This document shows, one piece after another, positions 33,469 through 48,200 of a stretch of 64,000 bases of DNA. Under the pieces are notes generated by a model. It made no database searches and was not told the DNA's origin. It was given only the letters and a program-made list of their open reading frames with translations. Source of the stretch: Pseudeuparius sepicola (lineage: Eukaryota; Arthropoda; Insecta; Coleoptera; Anthribidae); the NCBI GenBank assembly GCA_963920635.1, contig OY987308.1, positions 4,840,225 to 4,904,224 of the forward strand, written 5' to 3'. Both the position numbers and the translations under genes were made by a program. Each line of letters opens with the position of its first letter. The first letter of the stretch is position 1.

Positions 33469-34754
33469 CTGGAAAAGAAAAGACAATTAGACCTTGCAAA
33501 CATGAGGAGGATCCAATATTTTTCTTAAAAACTATCCAGTGCAGGGAGAAAATCAATGAAACATCAATTTTACCAATTAGTGGTATTCAACTCGAAAAAT
33601 AAAGCAACACTTATTTTTCCTTTATTGTGGTAAGTTGAAGAAAATATACAATACAACCGAAATGTCGGGGGACTATATAATGAGATTTCTTATTCTTATA
33701 TAAATAGTTTTAGGTGTAAAAATAATAAGTAGGTAGGTACTACAATAATGGAATATTGTGATATCTTAGAATAATATTTTAACCAATTAAGTTGCTAATT
33801 TTTGCTCCCTATAATAAATACTTACAAATAAGGCACATTGCTCTAAAGTTCCATTAATATACGTAGCAATATAAAGTTGCCAATTATTTTCTCAGATGAA
33901 CTAAAAATATCAAGCATGGGATGAAGTAGAAACGTTTAGAGAAATAAAACTATTAGACATAGGTACAGGTTTTATTATTTTCTTTATTGACATAAGAGCA
34001 GATTATATTATAAATTTGCAAAATCATGTAGGTAGTGAAAATACATATTTAACTACAAATAGTTCACTGATTAAAAAGGAATAGATTTTACATATAATTT
34101 TAATACTTTAAAATTTACAATTTAATGATTACAAAAGTTGTGGGGGGTGCACCTGATTTCCTTTACATTATAGGTATATACAGGGAGATTCAGTTTTAAA
34201 TATACAAGCTCATAGGATCAGTAGAATATTGAAAAATATTGTCAGTTTGATTTATAAATGTCCTTCCGACATATTTTCGTATTTGTTATGGTTTTACAGC
34301 AAATTTGTCTATTTTAATTATTTCAGGATACTTTTCAAAAACAACAGTGATTATGAAAGTTGTAAATGGTGGCCTGATTTCATTTAATCTCAGTTTATAC
34401 ATATTGAACATGTATGAAACAAATTTGATAAACCCTTTAGAGGTCGGGGAAAATAATAGCTCGGACTTGTCATCTTAATATTTGCCCTTGCCATTTGAGA
34501 GAACACAATTTACTGCATACGGAACAAAGAGTTTTATGTAATCTTTACAATTTATCCATTTTAATTGTTGCTATCCCTATGATTAGATGATTTATCAACA
34601 TGAATAGCCCTAAAACAATGTTGGAGGTATTCCTGACTTTTGTTCCTCGAATTTTTATCTTTGGTTATTTCAACTTGACGTTTATGGCTGGATTTTTAAA
34701 TTTTGACATTATCTGGTCTAAAATGGAGAAGTAGATTTACTTGCCACCTTGAAG
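33469..34754. other. Intron flank of gene D and duplicated spacer
   Basis: 33,486-33,560 matches the intron flank of the other family-2 genes (GAGGATCCAATATTTTTC). The stretch 33,824-34,080 is homologous to 57,041-57,560 near gene G (AGCAGATTATATTATAAATTTG), apart from about 270 bp extra in the latter. No coding sequence is recognised. Confidence 0.55.
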
Positions 34755-36098
34755 TAGAGTCGATTTTACTTATCAGCATGGACTGCATCATGGTGTTTCT
34801 TTAAACTCCCTCTCCAGTTTGAGGTAAATGAGCACTTTGCACAGTTATACTTGGGAGCATGTGACTTATCAGCATTGACTGCATAAATGTGAATTTTTAA
34901 ATTCCCTTTGCTATTTGAAGTATAGGAACACTTTGTGCAGTTATACTTTGGAGCATGTGACTTATCAACATGGTTCTTTAAACTGCTTTTCCAGTTTGAG
35001 GTAAATGAGCACTTTGCACAGTTATACTTGCGAATATTCGTTTTATCACCATGGACTACATCAGTGTGATTCTTTATAGTCCATTTCCTGTTTGAAGTAT
35101 AAGAACACTTTGTACAGTTATACTTGGGAGCATGCGACTTATCAGCATGGACTGCATCAACATGGTTCTTTAAACTGCTTTTCCAGTTTGAGGTAAATGA
35201 GCACTTTGCACAGTTATACTTGCGAATATTCGTTTTATCACCATGTGCAACATCAGTGTGATTCTTTATAGTCCATTTCCTGTTTGAAGTATAAGAACCT
35301 TATACTTGGGTGCATGCGACTTATCAGCATGGACTGCATCAATGTGTCTCTTTAAATTCCCTTTGATATTTGAAGTATAGGAACACTTTGTACAGTTATA
35401 CTTGTGAGCATGCGACTTATCAGCATGCAATGCATGAATGTGTCTCTTTAAATTCCCTATGATATTTGAAGTAACACTTTGTACAGTTATACTTGGGAGC
35501 ATGCGACTTATCAGCATGGACTTCATCAATATGTTTCGTTAAACTGCCCTTCCAGTTTGAGGTACATGAGCACTTTGTACAGTTATGCTTGGCAGTATGC
35601 GTTAGACTCAGTTTAGAATCACTTTGTTCAGATTCATGAATACTTCGATTATAACTCTTGAACTTGACCTTTTTTGACGTACTAAAAGAGCAGTTATACA
35701 TCTCGGTAGAAGACTTATCAGCATTGTTTGCATTAGTATGTCTTAGACTCGGCGTTGAACTAGTATTCATCGTACATCTTTCTTCAGAATCGTGACTTTC
35801 TCTATCAATTTGCTCTCTCAAGTTATCACCTAACTGTCAAGTTATCACCTAACTGAGTTATGTCTATTTTGTCACCGATATGGATTGACTCACAATGATT
35901 TTGCAAATCGAGAGTTTCGAGGTGGTGCTAAAAGAGCACATCGGACAGAAATACTTGTCCTGTTTCCGAAATGACTCACTTGCATCGCTGCCACAGGGCA
36001 TATGCTTGAAATCGCCTTCTGCATCAGGCCAATGGTTGAGTATAAGCCAGCTGTCGGCTTCCTGCTGTTGAACTGGGCTATACAAGTCGCAGACTGAG
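34755..36098 (-). pseudogene. Family-2 zinc-finger pseudogene (gene E)
   Basis: It begins at the conserved acceptor (CTTTTTCAG right of 36,098) with VCDLYSPVQQQEADSWLIL and HWPDAEGDFKHMPC. It then lacks the ~300 bp that encode the leader finger in gene G and joins directly to FRKQDKYFCPMCSFST. The frame breaks at about 35,864. A 19-bp direct duplication (TCAAGTTATCACCTAACTG) sits at 35,818-35,855. Further blocks (35,821-35,420 and 35,529-35,266) carry fingers such as CTKCSCTSNWKGSLTKHI and CTKCSYTSNIKGNLKRHI. More finger-like sequence without a long frame continues to 34,755. The block 35,222-35,290 repeats 35,036-35,105, indicating tandem duplication before decay. Confidence 0.82.
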
Positions 36099-36100
36099 CT

Positions 36101-37174
36101 GAAAAAGAAAAGCCAATTAGACAAATATGAGGAAGATAGAGGATCTAATATTTTTCTTATACATAAAAACTATCAAGTGTAGGAAGAAAATCAGAAAACG
36201 AAGGAATTAAAACAAATGTTGATTTATTTACATTTTTAATATGAAAAACTAAAGCAAATCCCTTAAAAATTAAAGAAAAAGAAAAGTTCTGTTTTTTCTG
36301 GCTCAACTTTTTTAATGCATCTCTCAAGTTTATTTGTGAAGTAATAAGACTCATTTATATAATCACCTGTTAAAGTCCTGCTACAAAAAACTTATTCACC
36401 CTTTATATTAAGTGGTGTAATTGGAGGAGGGTGGCTAATTAATGGAGTCAACCCCTGACTTTGAGCCACTTGTTAAAATATAGTTCGTAAACCCAATATT
36501 TATCTGGTTCAAAAAATCTCGCTTCTGGAGAATTGCTAGTTTTAAAAACAATGCTAGTTGCTCATATATACTTTATGGTTTTCGGGAACCTTAAATAATA
36601 TTTCAAAGAATTCCAAATGTTATGAGTTACTAAAAATACAACAACAGTTTGTTCAGCGAATGTTCGGCCCTACGTCACAACTCCCGTCCGTGTCTTACTC
36701 GTGAATATACAACCGATAACCATCCTATATTCACGAGTAAGACAAGAATGGGAGTTATGACATAGGGCCGAATATTCGCTGAACAAACTGTACATTCTTA
36801 CAAATTAATTGGAAATAAATTAATAAGTTTAGATGTAACCACACTCTGAGATTAATATTAATTCTTATAACCTACATGAATAAGCTTATCAATATATAAT
36901 TTTACGGGCAACTTCTTAGTCAGAAATTTCACACGTCGATGCATTTATATACTTGTCATTCTTGGTAATCTTGCAGATTTATTTCATCCATGCCATTGTT
37001 GTTGTGAAATATCGGAATGTGTCTTTATATGACATTAGTAAATGAAACTTCCTGTAGCATCGGGGGTACACAAACCACATTTTCCAATATTCCCCCTTCT
37101 CTAAATCATACACTTTCCTATGCACAGTTTTGTCGACAATTCCTATTTATTTTTTTACAAACCTTGATGAAATT
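36101..37174. repeat. Intron flank of gene E and segmental duplication (copy 1 of 36,405-36,975)
   Basis: 36,405-36,975 (AGTGGTGTAATTGGAGG ... ATTCTTGGTAATCTT) is duplicated at 52,086-52,652 with high identity, and a shorter piece is found at 31,370. The hairpin at 36,645-36,790 is contained in both long copies. The remaining sequence to 37,174 shows no gene. Confidence 0.8.
36645..36790. mobile_element. 146-bp palindromic MITE, copy 1
   Basis: This is an almost complete hairpin: CAGTTTGTTCAGCGAAT at the left and its inverse at the right, with arms meeting around 36,718. The right flank is TA; the left flank is AA here but TA in the duplicate at 52,327, which supports a TA target. Non-coding, Tc1/mariner-type hairpin MITE by its ends. 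Confidence 0.82.
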
Positions 37175-39230
37175 CTAAAACATCTTGCAGTTCACTTGGG
37201 CTAACGGATTTGTGATGGTATTTGAGGTATACGAACACTTTGTACAGTTATACTTGGGAGCATGTAACTTATCAGCATGGTGCACATCAAAGTGTCTCTT
37301 TAAATTATCTTTCCAGTTTGTGGCAAATGAGCACTTCGTACCGTTATACTTGGGACCATCAGGATGGACAACATCACAATGTTTCTTTAAATTCCTTTTC
37401 TGATTTTGGGTATAGGGACACTTCGTACAGTTATACTTGGGAGCATGAACCTTATCAGCATGGTGCACATTAAAGTGTCTCTTTAAATTCTCTTTCCAGT
37501 TTGTGGCAAATGAGCACTCCGTACCGTTATACTTGGGACCATCAGGATGGACAACATCACAATGTTTCTTTAAATTCCTTTTCCGATTTGAAGTATAGGG
37601 ACACTTTGTAAATTTATACTTGGGACTATCAGCATAGACTGCATCACAATGTCTCTTTAAATTTCTTTTCTGATTTGAGGTATAGGGACACTTTGTACAG
37701 TTATACTTGGGAGCATGAAACTTATCAGCATGGTGTGCATCTAAGTGTCTCTTTAAATTCTCTCTCCAGTTTGTGGCAAATGAGCACTTCATACAGTTAT
37801 ACTTGGGAACATCAGCATGGACTGCATCAAAATGTCTCTTTAAATTCCTTTTCTGATTTGAGGTACAGGGACACTTCGTACAGTTATGCTTGGGAGCATG
37901 CTACTTATCAGCATGGACTGATTCAAAGTGACGATTTAGAACCTGCTTCCATCTTGAGGTATAAGAACACTTTGTACAGTTATACTTGGGAGCATGTAAC
38001 TTATCAGCATGGTGCACATCAAAGTGTCTCTTTAAATTCTCTTTCCAGTTTGTGTGGCAAATGAGCACTTCGTACAGTTATACTTGGGAACATCAGCATG
38101 GACTGCATCACAATGTTTCTTTAAATTCCTTTTCTGATTTGAAGTATAGGGATACTTTGTACAGTTATACTTGGGAGCATGTAACTTATCAGCATGGTGC
38201 ACATCAAAGTGTCTCTTTAAATTCTCTTTCCAGTTTGTGACAAATGAGCACTTCGTACCGTTATACTTGGGACCATCAGGATGGACAACATCACAATGTT
38301 TCTTTAAATTCCTTTTCTGATTTGAGGTATAGGGACACTTCATACAGTTATTCTTGGGAGCATGAACCTTATCAGCATGGTGCACATTAAAGTGTCTCTT
38401 TAAATTCTCTTTCCAGTTTGTGGCAAATGAGCACTTCATACCGTTATACTTGGGACCATCAGGATGGACAACATCACAATGTTTCTTTAAATTCCTTTTC
38501 TGATTTTAAGTATAGGGACACTTTGTAAATTTATACTTGGGACTATCAGCATAGACTGCATCACAATGTCTCTTTAAATTTCTTTTCTGATTTGAGGTAT
38601 AGGGTCACTTTGTACAGTTATACTTGGGAGCATGAAACTTATCAGCATGGTGTGCATCTAAGTGTCTCTTTAAATTCTCTCTCCAGTTTGTGGCAAATGA
38701 GCACTTCGTACAGTTATACTTGGGACCATCAGCATGGACTACATCACAATGTCTCTTTGAATTCCTTTTCTGATTTGAGGAATAGGGACACTTAGTACAG
38801 TTATACTTGGGAGCATGTAACTTATCAGTATGGTGCACATCAAAGTGTCTCTTTAAATTCTCTTTCCAGTTTGTGACAAATGAGCACTTCGTACCGTTAT
38901 ACTTGGGACCATCAGGATGGACAACATCACAATGTTTCTTTAAATTCCTTTTCTGATTTGAGGTATAGGGACACTTCATACAGTTATTCTTGGGAGCATG
39001 AACCTTATCAGCATGGTGCACATTAAAGTGTCTCTTTAAATTCTCTTTCCAGTTTGTGGCAAATGAGCACTTCGTACCATTATACTTGGGACCATCAGGA
39101 TGGACAACATCACAATGTTTCTTTAAATTCCTTTTCTGATTTTAAGTATAGGGACACTTTGTAAATTTATACTTGGGACTATCAGCATAGACTGCATCAC
39201 AATGTCTCTTTAAATTTCTTTTCTGATTTG
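37175..39230 (-). pseudogene. Distal part of gene F finger array, decayed
   Basis: Open blocks 37,792-37,175, 38,439-38,032 and 39,021-38,605 carry fingers of the F type (TKCPYTSNQKRNLKRHCDAVH, TKCSFATNWKENLKRHFDVHH). They are separated by frameshifts and a TAG at 37,901-37,903 (ADK-stop-HAPK). The same TAG is present in the homologous block at 49,658. The last frame ends in non-finger sequence (TSNTITNPLAQVNCKMF, stop at 37,175). Several fingers start NGTKC or KFTKC and so lack the first zinc ligand. Confidence 0.75.
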
Positions 39231-42200
39231 AGGTATAGGGTCACTTTGTACAGTTATACTTGGGAGCATGAAACTTGTCAGCATGGTGTGCATCTAAGTG
39301 TCTCTTTAAATTCTCTCTCTCCAGTTTGTGGCAAATGAGCACTTCGTACAGTTATACTTGGGACCATCAGCATGGACTACATCACAATGTCTCTTTGAAT
39401 TCCTTTTCTGATTTGAGGAATAGGGACACTTAGTACAGTTATACTTGGGAGCATGTAACTTATCAGCATGGTGCACATCAAAGTGTCTCTTTAAATTCTC
39501 TTTCCAGTTTGTGGCAAATGAGCACTTCGTACCATTATACTTGGGACCATCAGGATGGACAACATCACAATGTTTCCTTAAATTCCTTTTCTGATTTAAA
39601 GTATAGCGACACTTTGTAAATTTATACTTGGGACCATCACAATGTCTCTTTAAATTCCTTTTCTGATTTGAGGTATAGGGACACTTTGTACAGTTATACT
39701 TGGGAGCATGAAACTTATCAGCATGGTGTGCATCTAAGTGTCTCTTTAAATTCTCTCTCCAGTTTGTGGCAAATGAGAACTTCATAAGTTATACTTGGGA
39801 CCATCAGCATGGACTACATCACAATGTCTCTTTGAATTCCTTTTCTGATTTGAGGAATAGGGACACTTAGTACAGTTATACTTGGGAGCATGTAACTTAT
39901 CAGCATGGTGCACATCAAAGTGTCTCTTTAAATTCTCTTTCCAGTTTGTGGCAAATGAGCACTTCGTACCATTATACTTGGGACCATCAGGATGGACAAC
40001 ATCACAATGTTTCCTTAAATTCCTTTTCTGATTTAAAGTATAGCGACACTTTGTAAATTTATACTTGGGACCATCACAATGTCTCTTTAAATTAATTTTC
40101 TGATTTGAGGTATAGGGACACTTTGTACAGTTATACTTGGGAGCATGAAACTTATCAGCATGGTGTGCATCTAAGTGTCTCTTTAAATTCTCTCTCAAGT
40201 TTGTGGCAAATGAGAACTTCATAAGTTATACTTGGGACCATCAGCATGGACTACATCACAATGTCTCTTTGAATTCCTTTTCTGATTTGAGGTATACGTA
40301 CCCTTAGTACAGTTGGGAGCATGTAACTTATCAGCATGGTGCACATCAAAGTGTCTCTTCAAATTCTCTTTCCAGTTTGTGTGGCAAATGAGCACTTCAT
40401 ACCTTTATACTTGAGACCATCAGCATGGACTACATCACAATGTCTCTTTGAATTCCTTTTCTGATTTGAGGAATAGGGACACTTAGTACAGTTATACTTG
40501 GGAGCATGTAACTTATCAGCATGGTGCACATCAAAGTGTCTCTTTAAATTCTCTTTCCAGTTTGTGGCAAATGAGCACTTCGTACCATTATACTTGGGAC
40601 CATCAGGATGGACAACATCACAATGTTTCCTTAAATTCCTTTTCTGATTTAAAGTATAGCGACACTTTGTAAATTTATACTTGGGACCATCACAATGTCT
40701 CTTTAAATTCCTTTTCTGATTTGAGGTATAGGGACACTTTGTACAGTTATACTTGGGAGCATGAAACTTATCAGCATGGTGTGCATCTAAGTGTCTCTTT
40801 AAATTCTCTCTCCAGTTTGTGGCAAATGAGAACTTCATAAGTTATACTTGGGACCATCAGCATGGACTACATCACAATGTCTCTTTGAATTCCTTTTCTG
40901 ATTTGAGGAATAGGGACACTTAGTACAGTTATACTTGGGAGCATGTAACTTATCAGCATGGTGCACATCAAAGTGTCTCTTTAAATTCTCTTTCCAGTTT
41001 GTGGCAAATGAGCACTTCGTACCATTATACTTGGGACCATCAGGATGGACAACATCACAATGTTTCCTTAAATTCCTTTTCTGATTTAAAGTATAGCGAC
41101 ACTTTGTAAATTTATACTTGGGACCATCACAATGTCTCTTTAAATTCCTTTTCTGATTTGAGGTATAGGGACACTTTGTACAGTTATACTTGGGAGCATG
41201 AAACTTATCAGCATGGTGTGCATCTAAGTGTCTCTTTAAATTCTCTCTCCAGTTTGTGGCAAATGAGAACTTCATAAGTTATACTTGGGACCATCAGCAT
41301 GGACTACATCACAATGTCTCTTTGAATTCCTTTTCTGATTTGAGGAATAGGGACACTTAGTACAGTTATACTTGGGAGCATGTAACTTATCAGCATGGTG
41401 CACATCAAAGTGTCTCTTCAAATTCTCTTTCCAGTTTGTGTGGCAAATGAGCACTTCGTACCTTTATACTTGAGACCATCAGCATGGACTACATCACAAT
41501 GTCTCTTTGAATTCCTTTTCTGATTTGAGGAATAGGGACACTTAGTACAGTTATACTTGGGAGCATGTAACTTATCAGCATGGTGCACATCAAAGTGTCT
41601 CTTTAAATTCTCTTTCCAGTTTGTGGCAAATGAGAACTTCATAAGTTATACTTGGGACCATCAGCATGGACTACATCACAATGTCTCTTTGAATTCCTTT
41701 TCTGATTTGAGGAATAGGGACACTTAGTACAGTTATACTTGGGAGCATGTAACTTATCAGCATGGTGCACATCAAAGTGTCTCTTTAAATTCTCTTTCCA
41801 GTTTGTGGCAAATGAGCACTTCGTACCATTATACTTGGGACCATCAGGATGGACAACATCACAATGTTTCCTTAAATTCCTTTTCTGATTTAAAGTATAG
41901 CGACACTTTGTAAATTTATACTTGGGACCATCACAATGTCTCTTTAAATTCCTTTTCTGATTTGAGGTATAGGGACACTTTGTACAGTTATACTTGGGAG
42001 CATGAAACTTATCAGCATGGTGTGCATCTAAGTGTCTCTTTAAATTCTCTTTCCAGTTTGTGGCAAATGAGCACTTCGTACCATTATACTTGGGACCATC
42101 AGGATGGACAACATCACAATGTTTCCTTAAATTCCTTTTCTGATTTAAAGTATAGCGACACTTTGTAAATTTATACTTGGGACCATCACAATGTCTCTTT

Positions 42201-45200
42201 AAATTCCTTTTCTGATTTGAGGTATAGGGACACTTTGTACAGTTATACTTGGGAGCATGAAACTTATCAGCATGGTGTGCATCTAAGTGTCTCTTTAAAT
42301 TCTCTCTCCAGTTTGTGGCAAATGAGAACTTCATAAGTTATACTTGGGACCATCAGCATGGACTACATCACAATGTCTCTTTGAATTCCTTTTCTGATTT
42401 GAGGAATAGGGACACTTAGTACAGTTATACTTGGGAGCATGTAACTTATCAGCATGGTGCACATCAAAGTGTCTCTTTAAATTCTCTTTCCAGTTTGTGG
42501 CAAATGAGCACTTCGTACCATTATACTTGGGACCATCAGGATGGACAACATCACAATGTTTCCTTAAATTCCTTTTCTGATTTAAAGTATAGCGACACTT
42601 TGTAAATTTATACTTGGGACCATCACAATGTCTCTTTAAATTCCTTTTCTGATTTGAGGTATAGGGACACTTTGTACAGTTATACTTGGGAGCATGAAAC
42701 TTATCAGCATGGTGTGCATCTAAGTGTCTCTTTAAATTCTCTCTCCAGTTTGTGGCAAATGAGAACTTCATAAGTTATACTTGGGACCATCAGCATGGAC
42801 TACATCACAATGTCTCTTTGAATTCCTTTTCTGATTTGAGGAATAGGGACACTTAGTACAGTTATACTTGGGAGCATGTAACTTATCAGCATGGTGCACA
42901 TCAAAGTGTCTCTTTAAATTCTCTTTCCAGTTTGTGGCAAATGAGCACTTCGTACCATTATACTTGGGACCATCAGGATGGACAACATCACAATGTTTCC
43001 TTAAATTCCTTTTCTGATTTAAAGTATAGCGACACTTTGTAAATTTATACTTGGGACCATCACAATGTCTCTTTAAATTCCTTTTCTGATTTGAGGTATA
43101 GGGACACTTTGTACAGTTATACTTGGGAGCATGAAACTTATCAGCATGGTGTGCATCTAAGTGTCTCTTTAAATTCTCTTTCCAGTTTGTGGCAAATGAG
43201 CACTTCGTACCATTATACTTGGGACCATCAGGATGGACAACATCACAATGTTTCCTTAAATTCCTTTTCTGATTTAAAGTATAGCGACACTTTGTAAATT
43301 TATACTTGGGACCATCACAATGTCTCTTTAAATTCCTTTTCTGATTTGAGGTATAGGGACACTTTGTACAGTTATACTTGGGAGCATGAAACTTATCAGC
43401 ATGGTGTGCATCTAAGTGTCTCTTTAAATTCTCTCTCCAGTTTGTGGCAAATGAGAACTTCATAAGTTATACTTGGGACCATCAGCATGGACTACATCAC
43501 AATGTCTCTTTGAATTCCTTTTCTGATTTGAGGAATAGGGACACTTAGTACAGTTATACTTGGGAGCATGTAACTTATCAGCATGGTGCACATCAAAGTG
43601 TCTCTTCAAATTCTCTTTCCAGTTTGTGTGGCAAATGAGCACTTCGTACCTTTATACTTGAGACCATCAGCATGGACTACATCACAATGTCTCTTTGAAT
43701 TCCTTTTCTGATTTGAGGAATAGGGACACTTAGTACAGTTATACTTGGGAGCATGTAACTTATCAGCATGGTGCACATCAAAGTGTCTCTTTAAATTCTC
43801 TTTCCAGTTTGTGGCAAATGAGCACTTCGTACCATTATACTTGGGACCATCAGGATGGACAACATCACAATGTTTCCTTAAATTCCTTTTCTGATTTAAA
43901 GTATAGCGACACTTTGTAAATTTATACTTGGGACCATCACAATGTCTCTTTAAATTCCTTTTCTGATTTGAGGTATAGGGACACTTTGTACAGTTATACT
44001 TGGGAGCATGAAACTTATCAGCATGGTGTGCATCTAAGTGTCTCTTTAAATTCTCTTTCCAGTTTGTGGCAAATGAGCACTTCGTACCATTATACTTGGG
44101 ACCATCAGGATGGACAACATCACAATGTTTCCTTAAATTCCTTTTCTGATTTAAAGTATAGCGACACTTTGTAAATTTATACTTGGGACCATCACAATGT
44201 CTCTTTAAATTCCTTTTCTGATTTGAGGTATAGGGACACTTTGTACAGTTATACTTGGGAGCATGAAACTTATCAGCATGGTGTGCATCTAAGTGTCTCT
44301 TTAAATTCTCTCTCCAGTTTGTGGCAAATGAGAACTTCATAAGTTATACTTGGGACCATCAGCATGGACTACATCACAATGTCTCTTTGAATTCCTTTTC
44401 TGATTTGAGGAATAGGGACACTTAGTACAGTTATACTTGGGAGCATGTAACTTATCAGCATGGTGCACATCAAAGTGTCTCTTTAAATTCTCTTTCCAGT
44501 TTGTGGCAAATGAGCACTTCGTACCATTATACTTGGGACCATCAGCATGGACTACATCACAATGTCTCTTTGAATTCCTTTTCTGATTTGAGGAATAGGG
44601 ACACTTAGTACAGTTATACTTGGGAGCATGTAACTTATCAGCATGGTGTGCATCTAAGTGTCTCTTTAAATTCTCTTTCCAGTTTGTGGCAAATGAGCAC
44701 TTCGTACCATTATACTTGGGACCATCAGCATGGACTACATCACAATGTCTCTTTGAATTCCTTTTCTGATTTGAGGAATAGGGACACTTAGTACAGTTAT
44801 ACTTGGGAGCATGTAACTTATCAGCATGGTGCACATCAAAGTGTCTCTTTAAATTCTCTTTCCAGTTTGTGGCAAATGAGCACTTCGTACCATTATACTT
44901 GGGACCATCAGGATGGACAACATCACAATGTTTCCTTAAATTCCTTTTCTGATTTAAAGTATAGCGACACTTTGTAAATTTATACTTGGGACCATCACAA
45001 TGTCTCTTTAAATTCCTTTTCTGATTTGAGGTATAGGGACACTTTGTACAGTTATACTTGGGAGCATGAAACTTATCAGCATGGTGTGCATCTAAGTGTC
45101 TCTTTAAATTCTCTCTCCAGTTTGTGGCAAATGAGAACTTCATAAGTTATACTTGGGACCATCAGCATGGACTACATCACAATGTCTCTTTGAATTCCTT

Positions 45201-48200
45201 TTCTGATTTGAGGAATAGGGACACTTAGTACAGTTATACTTGGGAGCATGTAACTTATCAGCATGGTGCACATCAAAGTGTCTCTTCAAATTCTCTTTCC
45301 AGTTTGTGTGGCAAATGAGCACTTCGTACCTTTATACTTGAGACCATCAGCATGGACTACATCACAATGTCTCTTTGAATTCCTTTTCTGATTTGAGGAA
45401 TAGGGACACTTAGTACAGTTATACTTGGGAGCATGTAACTTATCAGCATGGTGCACATCAAAGTGTCTCTTTAAATTCTCTTTCCAGTTTGTGGCAAATG
45501 AGCACTTCGTACCATTATACTTGGGACCATCAGGATGGACAACATCACAATGTTTCCTTAAATTCCTTTTCTGATTTAAAGTATAGCGACACTTTGTAAA
45601 TTTATACTTGGGACCATCACAATGTCTCTTTAAATTCCTTTTCTGATTTGAGGTATAGGGACACTTTGTACAGTTATACTTGGGAGCATGAAACTTATCA
45701 GCATGGTGTGCATCTAAGTGTCTCTTTAAATTCTCTCTCCAGTTTGTGGCAAATGAGAACTTCATAAGTTATACTTGGGACCATCAGCATGGACTACATC
45801 ACAATGTCTCTTTGAATTCCTTTTCTGATTTGAGGTATACGTACCCTTAGTACAGTTGGGAGCATGTAACTTATCAGCATGGTGCACATCAAAGTGTCTC
45901 TTCAAATTCTCTTTCCAGTTTGTGTGGCAAATGAGCACTTCGTACCTTTATACTTGGGACCATCAGCATGGACTACATCACAATGTCTTTTTGAATTCCT
46001 TTTCTGATTTGAGGAATAGGGACACTTAGTACAGTTATACTTGGGAGCATGTAACTTACCAGCATGGTGCACATCAAAGTGTCTCTTTAAATTCTCTTTC
46101 CAGTTTGTGGCAAATGAGCACTTCGTACCATTATACTTGGGACCATCAGGATGGACAACATCACAATGTTTCCTTAAATTCCTTTTCTGATTTAAAGTAT
46201 AGCGACACTTTGTAAATTTATACTTGGGACCATCACAGTGTCTCTTTAAATTCCTTTTCTGATTTGAGGTATAGGGACACTTTGTACAGTTATACTTGGG
46301 AGCATGAAACTTATCAGCATGGTGTGCATCTAAGTGTCTCTTTAAATTCTCTTTCCAGTTTGTGGCAAATGAGCACTTCGTACCATTATACTTGGGACCA
46401 TCAGCATGGACTACATCACAATGTCTCTTTGAATTCCTTTTCTGATTTGAGGAATAGGGACACTTAGTACAGTTATACTTGGGAGCATGTAACTTATCAG
46501 CATGGTGCACATCAAAGTGTCTCTTTAAATTCTCTTTCCAGTTTGTGGCAAATGAGCACTTCGTACCATTATACTTGGGACCATCAGGATGGACAACATC
46601 ACAATGTTTCCTTAAATTCCTTTTCTGATTTAAAGTATAGCGACACTTTGTAAATTTATACTTGGGACCATCACAATGTCTCTTTAAATTCCTTTTCTGA
46701 TTTGAGGTATAGGGACACTTTGTACAGTTATACTTGGGAGCATGAAACTTATCAGCATGGTGTGCATCTAAGTGTCTCTTTAAATTCTCTCTCCAGTTTG
46801 TGGCAAATGAGAACTTCATAAGTTATACTTGGGACCATCAGCATGGACTACATCACAATGTCTCTTTGAATTCCTTTTCTGATTTGAGGAATAGGGACAC
46901 TTAGTACAGTTATACTTGGGAGCATGTAACTTATCAGCATGGTGCACATCAAAGTGTCTCTTCAAATTCTCTTTCCAGTTTGTGTGGCAAATGAGCACTT
47001 CGTACCTTTATACTTGAGACCATCAGCATGGACTACATCACAATGTCTCTTTGAATTCCTTTTCTGATTTGAGGAATAGGGACACTTAGTACAGTTATAC
47101 TTGGGAGCATGTAACTTATCAGCATGGTGCACATCAAAGTGTCTCTTTAAATTCTCTTTCCAGTTTGTGGCAAATGAGCACTTCGTACCATTATACTTGG
47201 GACCATCAGGATGGACAACATCACAATGTTTCCTTAAATTCCTTTTCTGATTTAAAGTATAGCGACACTTTGTAAATTTATACTTGGGACCATCACAATG
47301 TCTCTTTAAATTCCTTTTCTGATTTGAGGTATAGGGACACTTTGTACAGTTATACTTGGGAGCATGAAACTTATCAGCATGGTGTGCATCTAAGTGTCTC
47401 TTTAAATTCTCTTTCCAGTTTGTGGCAAATGAGCACTTCGTACCATTATACTTGGGACCATCAGGATGGACAACATCACAATGTTTCCTTAAATTCCTTT
47501 TCTGATTTAAAGTATAGCGACACTTTGTAAATTTATACTTGGGACCATCACAATGTCTCTTTAAATTCCTTTTCTGATTTGAGGTATAGGGACACTTTGT
47601 ACAGTTATACTTGGGAGCATGAAACTTATCAGCATGGTGTGCATCTAAGTGTCTCTTTAAATTCTCTCTCCAGTTTGTGGCAAATGAGAACTTCATAAGT
47701 TATACTTGGGACCATCAGCATGGACTACATCACAATGTCTCTTTGAATTCCTTTTCTGATTTGAGGAATAGGGACACTTAGTACAGTTATACTTGGGAGC
47801 ATGTAACTTATCAGCATGGTGCACATCAAAGTGTCTCTTTAAATTCTCTTTCCAGTTTGTGGCAAATGAGCACTTCGTACCATTATACTTGGGACCATCA
47901 GGATGGACAACATCACAATGTTTCCTTAAATTCCTTTTCTGATTTAAAGTATAGCGACACTTTGTAAATTTATACTTGGGACCATCACAATGTCTCTTTA
48001 AATTCCTTTTCTGATTTGAGGTATAGGGACACTTTGTACAGTTATACTTGGGAGCATGAAACTTATCAGCATGGTGTGCATCTAAGTGTCTCTTTAAATT
48101 CTCTCTCCAGTTTGTGGCAAATGAGAACTTCATAAGTTATACTTGGGACCATCAGCATGGACTACATCACAATGTCTCTTTGAATTCCTTTTCTGATTTG

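Noticed and set aside
31728..33503. MFARSNCLFF-type starts of genes D, E and G as signal peptides
   Set aside because: These residues are translated intron polypyrimidine tract immediately before the conserved acceptor.
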